From: Saccharothrix sp. NRRL B-16314
GTDB taxonomy: Bacteria; Actinomycetota; Actinomycetes; Mycobacteriales; Pseudonocardiaceae
Assembly (NCBI RefSeq): GCF_000716595.1
Contig: NZ_JNXC01000044.1
Span: 1 to 50,368 of the forward strand
DNA: 50,368 nucleotides
Reading direction: 5' to 3'
Part shown: positions 8,873 to 19,600 of the stretch, piece by piece
Numbering within the stretch: position 1 is the stretch's first letter
Layout of the letters: every line of letters starts with the position of its first letter
Program-made: the position numbers and the translations under genes
Notes under the pieces: model-generated
What the model saw: the letters and a program-made list of their open reading frames with translations, nothing else
Told to the model about the DNA's origin: nothing
The model's database searches: none

Positions 8873-9600
8873 CGGAGGTCTCCTCCCCACGGTTGCCGTT
8901 GAGGAGGTTGGTGCGGCGGGTGAAGAGGAAGAGTTCGGCGTGTGCCTGGATGTGCCGGGCAGGTGCTGTTGTCTGCTGGGGTGGTACGTCCGGACAGCCG
9001 CGCGACCCGGTACTCGAAGGGTCGGGAAGGCGGGTATGGAGCAAGGCGATCCGGTCGAAGTAGGACAAGCCGGCGTGGTGCGCGGCGCGTACGAGTGGGC
9101 CTGCCGGATCTATGAGCCTGCCGGTGGATCGATCACAATGTGTGACGACGGCGAGGGTTCCGTTCGGGTTGAGGAATCCGGCCCAGTTGGTCGGACGAAG
9201 CCCGTCGAGGGCGAACGGTTCGGCGGCGGCGATGATCAGGTCGAAGCGGTCCGGTCGCGGCGCGGTGGCAATGACGGGCGGATCGGGTCGGCGGTCGGGA
9301 GACTCTTCGGGACCGTCGTCCTGGACCAGGTGGACGGTTCGCGGTCCGGATCCGGTCTGTGGGTCAGCGGTGCGTGTATGGACGTCGCGGTCGAGTCGGG
9401 CGACGGTTCGGGCCGCGTCGAGCAGTCCGTCGTAGTCGTTCCGCGCGAGGCGGGTCCGGAGTTCGGTTGAGGCGGGTGCGGGCGGCCGGGCCGTGTCGGG
9501 GGGCGAAGCGAGCAGTAGGACGCGTTGGCCGGGTCGGGTGTAGGTGTTGACGATCTTGGCGACTGCGGCGAGAAGCCATGGGGTGCTAGCGGCGTCCGCG
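8865..9600 (-). pseudogene. partner methyltransferase-like protein, N-terminus lost
   Basis: The visible protein runs from about STPWLLAAVAKIVNTYTRP, through RFDLIIAAAEPFALDG and GFLNPNGTLAVVTHCDRS, to the stop at 8865. Related proteins lie beside the previous family in actinobacterial elements and begin close to the PWLLAAVA motif. No start codon or ribosome-binding site is found near 9600. Upstream of 9600 the minus frame is only the shadow of a plus-strand gene, so the 5' end has probably been deleted. The fold resembles a Rossmann methyltransferase, but a catalytic motif is not clear. Confidence 0.55.
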
Positions 9601-12600
9601 CGCGCATGCCTGACCAGCCTCACCCGCAGCACCCAGTTGCTCGACGGCAAGAGCCTGACCGGGACCGAACCCGACCCCGTGGTGGTGCTCAACCGCGACC
9701 TGCTGCGCAGCCCGTCGCTGCGCATGGACGGCAGGCTCGCGCCCTTGGACGACATCACGGTTGACCACATCGCCGCTGCCGCCGCCACCAGTTGGATGGA
9801 CGCATTCGAGAACCGCCTCGCGCACGAGGACTACGTCGCCGCCCGCACAGTTGTGGACGTCATCGCCGACGACGAAGCCGACGCCGACCCGGTGAAGGTT
9901 GAAGAGATGTCCAACCGGCTGGAGCAGGGCATCACCCGCTCCCGCCAAAAACTCCGCGCGTTTCGCCAGGACATCTCCTCTCGCGTGAACAAGGCAGCGC
10001 GGCTGGGGCAGCTCGGCACGACAAAGTACGCGCAGGTGATCGCGGCCCTGGAAGCCGCACAAGTCGAGCGGCACGATCTCGGAACGGTGCGCCACCAGCT
10101 CATCGGTATCGCCGAGGACCTGCCCAGGTTCGCCGAAGAAGCGAAGGCTGCCCTGTGGTCGCGGGTGCAACAGGAGCTCAACGCCGCCGCCGGTCGGGTT
10201 GCGGACAACGCGGCGGAGACCATCAAGGCGTGCATCGACGCCGGTGACCTGGCCACGGCGGAGGAGTACCTGCTCAACGCGTTGGCAGGCGGAGAACCGC
10301 CAACTGCGGAGGTGTCCGAGCACCGGGCGGCGTTCCTGGCCGTGGCCCGGTCGTTCGGCACCGGTGTGGACAGCGACATCGTCCAGGTGGCAGAGCGTGG
10401 CGGATCCGTACACGGCTTGGAGTTCGGCCATCTGTCGGACGCCGCTCGGACTGCCGCCGAGGAAGGTCTGCGCCAGTGGGTGGGCATGAAGACCGTCCGG
10501 GAGCGGCGCGGTGCTCGGATGAAGTCGGTTTTCGCCGTGCCGTCGTCCCCAACCGCAAGTGGTTTGAGTTGACCGGGTTCAAGCGGATGCCCCAAGCGTT
10601 GATGCCGGCGTTCGGGTCCCGGACCGACGACAAGCTGAAGATCATGATGTGTTGGGGAGTACAGGACGCGCAGACCCTCCTCACATGGGTCGCGCAGGAC
10701 GTGACCACGGACCCCATCCTGATCACGTTGTTCGGCACCATGACCATCGACCAGCGCAACCTGCTGGCGAAAGCCTGCGCCGACCAGCCTGACCGACCGA
10801 TCATGGTGCTCGACGATGCCGCGATCGCCTACCTGGCCACGACCGGCGGAGGCCAGTTCCCGACGACCGAACGCATCCTGTTGCCGTTTGCGGCGACGAA
10901 CCCCTATCACCCCCATGCGATCGGCAACGTCCCGCAGGAGATGTTCTTCGGACGCAGGCACGAGCTGCACCAGGTCATCGACGACTACGGAACCAGCCTC
11001 CTGTACGGCGGTCGGCAATTGGGCAAGTCGGCTCTGCTTCAAGCAGCGGCTCGTCAATTCGAGCTCGTGCCGGAACGTGTAGCCGTATACCTGTCACTCC
11101 CCGTCGGGTTCGGTTCCACCGACCAGGTGGACGACCTGTGGAGCATGATCGCCGACAAACTCGACCAACGCGGCATAGTCCCGTTGCAGCGCCGCCGGCG
11201 TGACAGCGCCCAGTTCGTCGAGGCGGCCGTCACCGCATGGCTGGAGGCGAACCCGAGCCGGCGACTGCTGTATTTGCTCGACGAGTGCGACATGTTCTTC
11301 GACGCGGACGCCAAGACCGGCTTCCGGCACACGACTCGGTTGCGCGAGTTGATGAACACGACCAAGCGGCGTTTCAAGCCGCCGGTTTTCGCGGGCCTGC
11401 ACCAGGTGCAGAGGTTCGCTCACCTGCCCAACCAGCCCTTGGCCGGCGCCCACTTCGGTGACCCCATCGTGATCGGTCCGCTGTCGCCGGATCCCGCGTA
11501 CCGGCTGATGTTCACCCCGATGGAGACCCTCGGCATCACGTTCGAATCCGACGAGCTCGTCCACCGAGTACTCGCCTACTGCAACTACCAACCCAAGTTG
11601 TTGCAGCTCGTCGGGGACGCCCTCGTGCGGGAGTCGTTGAGCCGCCCCGGCACCGAAGGGCCGGATTACCTCATCCGCGACGAGGATCTTGAACGGGTCA
11701 TCGGTTCGGACACCGTTCAGCGCAAGGTTCGGGAGACGGTCCAGCTCACCCTCGAACTCGATTCGCGGTACAAGCTGATCGCCTTAATCGTGGCACTCGA
11801 CGCGTTGGACAACGGTGCCGACCACACCGTCGACACCAACACGTTGCGCGACACGTGCCACGAGTGGTGGCCCGACGGGTTCCCGCATCGGGGCCCGGAC
11901 GAGTTCCGCTCGTTACTCTCTGAGATGAGCGGACTGGGTGTGCTGTCGGAGCGGAACGGTCGGTGGCGGTTGCGCTCCAGCAACGTTCTGCGGCTCCTGG
12001 GAACCAAGGAGACGATCGAGGACGAGCTGTGCGGGGAGAACTGGAAGGACAAGGTCACCCGCCTGTCGGCCGAACACGTGCGTCGCACCTTGAAGGACGG
12101 ATCGATCTCGCCGCTGACCGAGCGGCAGCTCGCCACGGTGATCGAGCGGGCCAACCGGTTGCTGCTCGTTGTCGGTACCCCGGCCGCCGGCATCAACCGG
12201 ATCCAGCTGCTCCTGAACGAGGAGGCCGATCGGATCGGCGCGCGGTTCACCATCCACAAGGCTGGAAGCCCCGCAAGGTTCCGGAGGGAACTGACCGGTG
12301 GCACTGCGGGAGACCGGCATCGGGTGGTGGTGTCGGACCTGTCCGGAACCCGCCTGGAGAACGCCATCGGTTCTCTCCAGCAGGCTCTCGACATGATGCC
12401 GAATGCCGGAGTGACGAGGACGGTGGTGGCGCTGGTGGACGTCAGTACCAGCGATCTTCTCACCCACCCGGACGCGCCGCACCTGGCCGGCTTCACCGAC
12501 CAGGTGATCGCCATGCGCCGACTGTCCGCTGATGGCTTGCGGTCCTGGGCGGTGTCGGAGAACGAGAAGGTCTCCCGGTTCAGCGACGCCGCCAGCCAGA

Positions 12601-12728
12601 AGTTGCTGATGGACGCGACCGGGGGCTGGCCGACGCTGCTCGACGAGGCCGCCCAGCTCGTTGCAGTCGGTCGCAGCGCCCGACGGGTGTGTGAACTTCT
12701 GACCGGCGGCGTGGCCACCGGCAGGTAA
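9600..12728 (+). pseudogene. large P-loop (STAND/AAA-like) NTPase, 5'-truncated and frameshifted
   Basis: Coding begins abruptly at about 9600 (SLTRSTQLLDGKSLTG) with no start. The first 320 residues are mainly helical (EDYVAARTVVDVIADDEAD, then EEYLLNALAGGEPP). Between 10475 and 10570 the frame shifts. The second frame carries VVPNRKWFELTGF and an alpha/beta segment with WVAQDVTTDPILITLFGTM. An NTPase follows: MFFGRRHELHQVI, Walker A YGGRQLGKSALLQ and Walker B LLYLLDECDMFF. Helical and winged-helix-like regions come next, with a small Rossmann-like C-terminal domain (HRVVVSDLSG). The architecture suggests a sensor NTPase such as STAND defence proteins. The family and function are not recognised, and the gene as written is dead. 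Confidence 0.65.
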
Positions 12729-12775
12729 CTTCCAAGATCACCAACAGCATCCGGAAACCGTGCCAGATCCAGCAT

Positions 12776-13010
12776 TCACCCGTCGGCGACAGCCTCCTGC
12801 ACACCGAGCAAGTTCATGACCGCGGGCACCGCGCAGACGTAACGATTTTCGACCTCGACGTAGTCGCGCAGAGTCAGTTCCCGGCCGTCGAAGACCTCCC
12901 CGATCTCATCGAACAACGTCAAGCCCCACTCACGTTCGGAACGAACTCGCGCGCGCTCCGAAGGTGAGTGCTTCGAGATGTTGAGGTAAACATCACCTCC
13001 TGACCTGCAC
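12776..13010 (-). pseudogene. short decayed ORF of unknown family
   Basis: A minus-strand frame encodes about 75 residues (VYLNISKHSPSERARVRSE, then GLTLFDEIGEVFDGREL and RYVCAVPAVMNLLGVQEA) with a plausible amino-acid pattern. It lacks a start codon, and its stop is at 12776. An AGGAGGTGATG sequence near 12990 would start a different, short frame. This looks like a degraded gene with a frameshift close to its start. No function is proposed. Confidence 0.35.
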
Positions 13011-13234
13011 GGACGAAATTTTCGGCAAGCACAACGGCACCGGGCCGAGCCGGACGTCGATCAGCCCCCTTGCTGGTGAAGGTGGGCGAAGAAGTTCAGC
13101 CATGCGCCAGGCCTCTGACTGACGGCCGCGATTCAAGCAGGCAGTTGTCGCGGCGCAGGCCACCGCCCGCACAGTCACGGCTGCACCTACGGGAACGCCG
13201 ATCTTGGAACAGTGCCCCGTCCAGGCGCTGCTGT

Positions 13235-13654
13235 CTACAGGTCGCCGTGCTCGGCGAGGTACGCGGTGACAGTGTCGATTATCCGCTTGACGCGGTTATC
13301 CCCCGCTTCGACACCCGCCACCGATTCCGGCCACCAAGGCGGAGCGGATTTGTCCATGACGTGGTCGAACAGGTGGCAGTGCGCGCACCATTCCACGCCG
13401 TCCGCGGGGTTGACATTACGCCGGGCCTTGTCCTGCAGCCACTGGGGAGCAGCCGCCAGCTCCGCGGGGTCGGCTCTGCGGTGGCGGACGTAGAACTGGC
13501 GCAGCGCCGTAACCCCGCAGTTGGGGCAAGGGGAGTCGACTCGGATCGAAGGCTGCTCCCAAGCACGGTGAAACGCCTGGGACCACGACTCGCCGAACCG
13601 GCGTGGAACCACCTGCCAACGGCTGTCGCGGGCACCGTCGTCTGCGGTCGTCAT
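13235..13654 (-). CDS. candidate immunity protein for the Rhs toxin (Cys-rich)
   Basis: The ATG at 13654 overlaps the Rhs stop codon (ATGA) and follows an AGGGAAGG site, so translation is coupled to the toxin. The protein has 139 residues and starts MTTADDGARDSRW. Two CxxC pairs (SPCPNCGV and EWCAHCHLFDH) suggest a zinc-binding fold. The product is small and soluble with no signal peptide. In polymorphic toxin loci the gene directly after the toxin tip normally encodes the cognate immunity protein; that is the reason for the call, and no named immunity family was recognised. Confidence 0.65.
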   Translation of the reverse strand: MTTADDGARDSRWQVVPRRFGESWSQAFHRAWEQPSIRVDSPCPNCGVTALRQFYVRHRRADPAELAAAPQWLQDKARRNVNPADGVEWCAHCHLFDHVMDKSAPPWWPESVAGVEAGDNRVKRIIDTVTAYLAEHGDL

Positions 13655-16600
13655 CGCCTTCCCTCGATCCACTCCTGGAGCGCGTTGCCCGAACCGAAGG
13701 GCGTGCCGTCCGCTACCGACTGCTCGGAACCGTGCACTTCGTGCTCGAACGTTCCGTGGCGCAGGTAGTAACGGGCGTGGCTGAGTTCGTGGGCGATTGT
13801 ATTGGCAGCCTCTGCGTCACCGCCCGCCAGGCCCAGTCTGCCGACTCTGATCAGCAGACCGCCGTCGCGACCGCGGGTCGCACCAGCCGACGGGATCCCT
13901 GGATCGAACATGACCTTGATCGTTGCACCCGCGCCTCGTAGGTTGATGCCGTAGCGCTTCGCGATCGCCTCCAGGTAGGCATCCGGGTCGTAGCCGGGCG
14001 ACGTTTCGTAGGTCCGTTCGAACGGACGCGTCGTTCCTGGACGGTAGGCAACTTCATCGGACGATCCGCAGCCCCACAGTCCTGCGGATCGTCCCACCGC
14101 GCCGAAAACGTCGGCTCGCAGGAGGCCTCCGGTGTAACAGGCGTTCTCCAGGTATGCCTGGGCCAGGGTCGGTTGTGTGAAACCGGATCCGTACGACGCG
14201 GATTCAGGCTGGAACGGCTGCTGGCCGGCGGAATTCTCGACATGGATGACGCCGAGGTCGAGCGCGCTCATGGTGTTGGCGGCGTCGATGGCGGCTTGGA
14301 CGCCGGCGGCGATGGTTGTGGTGAGAGCTTGGCGGGTGGCGGGGGTGAGTGCGTTGGCGAGCACTTGTTCGGCGTGGTAGTCCGGTACCGGGACTGGTTG
14401 CGGCACGGTGGAGCCGCCCGTGTAGTAGCCCGATCCGGGTTTGTGGCCGGATAGGGACGGGCCGGGTGGGGTGGTGGGCGGAGGGGTGTAGCCGGAGCCG
14501 GGTTTGACGCCGTCGGGGTAGTTGGCCCGACTGTTCGAAGGCGACGGCTTGGGCTTGGGTTTGAGGTTGATCTTCGGGTGGTGGAAGGTGGCGGTGGTGC
14601 CGCCCAGCGGAATGGCGAATCCGGCGCTGCTGGCCGCGCCTGCCAGGGCAAGGAAAGCGAACGATCCGGCCAGGCAGCCGCCCACCGCCACCGGTGCACC
14701 TGGGCCGGCCGCCAGTCCGGCCGCGCAGTGCGCGTAGTGGCCGGTGGGGTCGGTGTGGGTGAGGGGGTTGGCGGCGGCGTAGGCGTGGCGGTTGGCGTTG
14801 AGCAGGTCGGTGGGGTGGAGGGCGGCGGTGTCGCGGCTGGCGAAGGTGCCTGTGCCGGGTTGGTACCAGCGGGCGCCCATGTTGACGTTGCCCGTGGCGG
14901 GGTCGGTCCACTGGTGTTGGTAGCCGAGACCGGGCTGGGTGCCCGCGGATGCCTGGACTGCGCCGAAGGGACCGTAGGTGCGGGATCCGGTGACCTCGCC
15001 GGTGGCGGGATCGACGACGGCTACGAGGTCGGTGTGCAGGTCGGTGACGGCGGTCGCGGTGGTGGTGCCCTGCTTGACGCCGAGCGGGGTGCCTCCGGGT
15101 GTATGGGTGTAGAGGTCGGTGCCCGCGGAGATGATCGTCTGGCCGGCGCCTTGGTAGGCCAGGGTGTCGTTGCCGGTGCCGACGAGGCGGCCGAAGGCGT
15201 CGTAGGTGTTGGTGGTGGCGCCGTCGGTGACGAGTTCGTCGTAGGCGTTGAACGCCAGGTTCACCGTGGTGCCGTCGGTGGTGCGCGAGGCCAGGGTGCC
15301 GCGGGCGGTGTACGTGTTGGTCAGGCCGCCGCGGGTGAGCAGGTGGTTGCGCTGGTCGTACGTGGCGGTGGTCGGGCCGTCACGGGTCAGGTTGCCCGCG
15401 CCGTCCCAGCCGTAGTCGGTCGTGGTCGAGCCGTTGTTCCAGCTGACCAACCGTCCTGCGTCGTCGTAGCCGTAGGTGTTGGTGCCGGCTCCGGCGAGCC
15501 CGGTGGTGGTCTTGCCGGTCAGGCGGTCCTCGGTGTCGAACGTGTAGCCGGTCGAGGCGGTCACCGTGCCGCCGGGCGCTATCAGAACGTCGGTTGCCGG
15601 GTGGCCCAAGGCGTCGTAGGTGAACGTGCGGTTGGACGCGCCGGTGCCGTAGTCGATCGCGGTGGCGCGACCAAGTGCGTCCACTGTGTAGGTGGCGGTG
15701 CTGCCGGTGATCGGATCCTGTGCCGAGGCCAACCGCCCTGCGGCGTCGTAGCCGTATGTCGTGTCACCTGCCGAGGTGGAGACCGTGGACAGCCGGTTCT
15801 GGTTGTCGTAGGCGAACGTCGACGCACCGGATGGCCCGGCGGCGTTGACGAGGTTGCCCCGGTCGTCGTAGGCGTAGGTGTTCATCCCGTCGGATGCGCT
15901 TGCGGAGGTCATCCGGCCGGTCCGGTCGTAGCCGAACACCCGGTCCGGTGTGGCCGCCGACGCGCCCGAGCCGGTCTGCTTCAGCAGGTTGCCCAGCGGA
16001 TCATAGGTGTTGGTGATGCTCACACCGCCCGGCTTGGTCAACACCGAGATCCGGCCGGTCGCGTCGTAGGCCGCGGTGAACGTGCGGTCGACGGCGTTGG
16101 GGGTCTGCGCGGTCGCGGGCTCGATGGTCGACTCCGGAAGCCCCCACGCGTTGGTGGTGAACGTCGTGGAATCGCCGTTGCCGTTCGTGACACGGGTGAC
16201 GTTGCCACCCGCGTCGTAGCCGTAACCGGTCGTGATTCCGCCGGGGCGGGTGATGGACCGCATCCGGTTGAGGGCGTCGTAGGCCCAGGTCGTCGTCTTG
16301 CCGAGGCTGTCGGTGGCGCTGACCCGGTTGCCTGCGTCGTCGTAGGCGAACGTGCGGGAGCGCAGGGTGGTGCCGGCTGGGTCCACGTCGGCCGTGGTGA
16401 TGAGTCGACCGGCCGGATCGTATGTCGCTGTGGTCTTGCCACCGAGGGGGTCGGTAGCCGTGACGAGTCGTCCGAAGGCGTCGTAGGCGGCGGTGCTGAC
16501 GTTGCCCAGCGCGTCGGACGTCCAGACCAGGTTCCCGAGGTCGTCGTAGAGGTGCTTCGTCTCGTGGCCGTCGGGGGTGACGACTTCGCTGAGCCGGTTC

Positions 16601-19600
16601 ACGCGGTCGTAGTCGAAGCGTGTCGTCAGGTTGCGGGTGGGGGCCGGAATGCGCTCGACGACCGTGGAGGTGATCCGGCTGCCCAGCATGTCGTAGGTCG
16701 CGAAGGTTTGAGCGCCGGTCGGGTCGGTCGTGGACAGCTGTTGACCGGTCGGGTCGAACGTGGCGGTCCACACGCCGCGCTGGTCCTGTCCGGGCAGGAG
16801 CGGGTCGGTTCGCCGCACCTGGTTGCCCAGTTGGTCGTAGCCGAAGTCGGTGGTGTTGCCTGCCGGGTCTGTCGTGCCGCTGACCCGGCCGAGGCTGTCG
16901 TAGGCGGTGGCAGTGGTGGCCGTGATCGGTTGCGCCGTGGACGGTGGCGCGTAGGTCGGTAGCGTTGTTCTGGTCGGCCTGCCTGCGGCGTCGCGCTCGG
17001 TGCGGGTTCTCTGCCCCAGGGCGTCAAGTGAATCGACGACCTCGCCGTAGGTGTTGTAACCGATCTTCTCCGTGGGGAAGGTCGTAGTCGGCGCGGCACC
17101 GTTGGTCTCGGTCTGCACGGCCGGACTCGTACGGGTGACCAACCTGCCGGCGTTGTCGTAGCCGAAGGTCCTCGTGTGGCCGTTGCCGCGTGGATCGGTG
17201 ATGGTCAGCGGCAAGCCCTGCTCGTCACGCGTGGTGGTGGTTACCAGCGTGGACGGTCCCGCGTGGACGGTTCGGGTGAGTTCGCGGCCGAGGGCGTCAT
17301 GGGTGTAGTCAGTCCGGGCGACCTCGGAGCCGACGGGGTTTTTGGTTACTTCTGTGGTGATGTTGTCGTTGGAGTCGTAGGTGTAGACCTTCGAACGGAC
17401 GTGGCCGGTGTGGTAGCACGGCCAGCAGTCGTTGTCGTTGTCGCGTCTTTCCACCACCCGACCGCCCGGGTCACGGACGTATTTCGTGTGCTGGATGCCG
17501 CCCCACGTGTCCAGCCCGGTGAGCTGGCCGGCTCCGTTAAAGCGGTAGATGTGGAGGTTGACGTCCTTGACCGCACCGGTCACCGGGTCCTTGTACCCGA
17601 GGAGCGTCTCCGTCTGGAGCATGCCGGTGAACGCGTACTGGTATCCCGTCGTGCGCCCCATGGCGTCGGTGCGGCTGGCCAGTTGGCCGACCGGGTCGTA
17701 GGCCCGGGACTCCAGCACGACGTCGCGCGGTTCACCGCCGTCACCGGTAAAGCCCTTCACCGTGGTGGTGGCGGGCTGGTGCAGCGTCTGCGTGTAGGTG
17801 TAGGTGAACTCGGTGCCGGCGGCGTCCACGAGGCGGGTGCGTTGGCCCATCACGTCGTACTCGGTGCGGGTCACCGCACCGAGTGGATCGGTCGTGGTGG
17901 CGACGCGGCCGAAGGCGTCGTAGGTGAAGCTCGTACTGCGGCCGGGGTCGTTGAGGGCGGCGTCGTCGATCTTGGTGGAGGCCGTTGTGCCGTCCGGGTT
18001 GTAGGTGTTCGTGGTGCGCTTGCGGTGTGCCACACCGGTGACCGCGTTCGTCACGGCCGCCTCGGTGCGGGTGACGAGGCGGGACAGACCGTCGTAGGTG
18101 TAGGTGGTCGTCGCCCCGTTCGGGACGGTGGACGACACGACCTTCTCGTTGATCAGTCGACCGAGCCCGTCGTACAGCCTGACGGTCTTCCTCCCTGCCG
18201 GATCGGTGATCTCCCGCAGGTTGCCGCGGCTGGTGTAGGCGTAGGTGGTGACGCCGCCGCCCGCGTTGGTCTCGGTGAGCACGAGGCCGGCGGGCATGGT
18301 GCCGCCTTCGACGGCCGGTTCGGCGCCCGTCGTGTAGGTGATGGACGTCGAACGGCGTGACGTCGCGTCCGCCCCGGGCAATGTGGTTCCCGCGAGGTCA
18401 CCTGAAGGGGTGTAGGAGTAAGTCTTGAGGAAGGCGTCGTTGGTGGCGCTTCCCGACCTGGCGTCGCGGTGTTCGATGACGCGGTCGTTGCGCGGGTCCA
18501 GTGGGTCCGCGGCGTTGAGGTAGTACTTGGTGTATCTGGTGTACTTGCCGCTGGTCGTGCTGTTCCAGCCGACGGTCTCGGAGAGCCTGTTGCCCCTGGC
18601 GTCGTTGACGAACGTCTCCAACACGTTGTTGGCGTTGACGGTCTTGTTGAGGAAGCCGCCGGTGTCGTAGCCGAACGTCTTGGTCGCGTTGCCGGGTCGC
18701 GTGATGCTGGTGAGACGGCCGCCGCGGCTCGGGTCGAACGTCTGGGTGGTGGCCTGGCCGACCGGGTTGGTCATGGTCGCCACGGTCTGTGTCTTCGACA
18801 CGAGGGTGAGCGGGGCCAGGGTCCACGTCCCGCCGTTGGCGTCGACATGCATGCGCGCCCGGTCGGTGGCGTTGTCGTAGGCGATCTGGGCAGCGACGCG
18901 TCCTCCGGGCAGCGTGATCTTCGCCAGCACCTGGGAGGCGGCGGTGGCGTTCCAGTGCTCGGTGACCGTGCCGGCGCTGAGCGGCCGGTCGTAGATCGCG
19001 ACGTCGGAGATGGTGCCGTTGAAGTGACCCCAGTCGTCCGCCGGGCGGGCGGGCCAGCCGCGGCTCGTCATCAGGCCAGCGCCGATGTGGGTATAGGCGT
19101 CCACGTGCGCGATGCGGCCGCTCTGGCTGCCCACCGCCTGCCCGTCGAGGTACAGCGTCTGGGTGTCCAACGCCCCGGACAGCACCACGTGGTGCCACTT
19201 GCCGTCGTTGACCGGCGCGGCGGTCGAGATGCCGGCGACGACGTCGTTCCAGAAGTGCCCGTAGAGCTTGCCGTCCGTGCCGACGTAGAGGATTGGCGCG
19301 GAGCCACCGGTCGGGGTTGTGTTGGGCTGGGCCTGGCCGGTGGTGCCCAGGAGCACACCGCCTGCGGTCGAGCTCGTCTTGAACCACAGTTCGGCAGCCA
19401 GGTGGCGCTTCGTGCCGATGACGCGGTCAGGCAGGCGCAGGAAGGAGGTGGTGCCATCGAACGCACCGGAGCCGATGGCCGAGCCTGGCATCGCGCCGGG
19501 CGCGCCCAGGGTCACGCTGGTGTATGTGCCGTTGGCCCTGTGGCCCGCCGATCGGGGCGCGATTCTCCGCGGTGGTGCCGGTGGCCTCGTCGAACCGCCA

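Noticed and set aside
14578..16962. Very long plus-strand open frame opposite the Rhs gene, with others at 17176-18360 and 18469-19740
   Set aside because: These are antisense shadows caused by high GC in third codon positions; their translations are Val/Gly/Arg-rich without motifs, while the minus strand has clear YD repeats.
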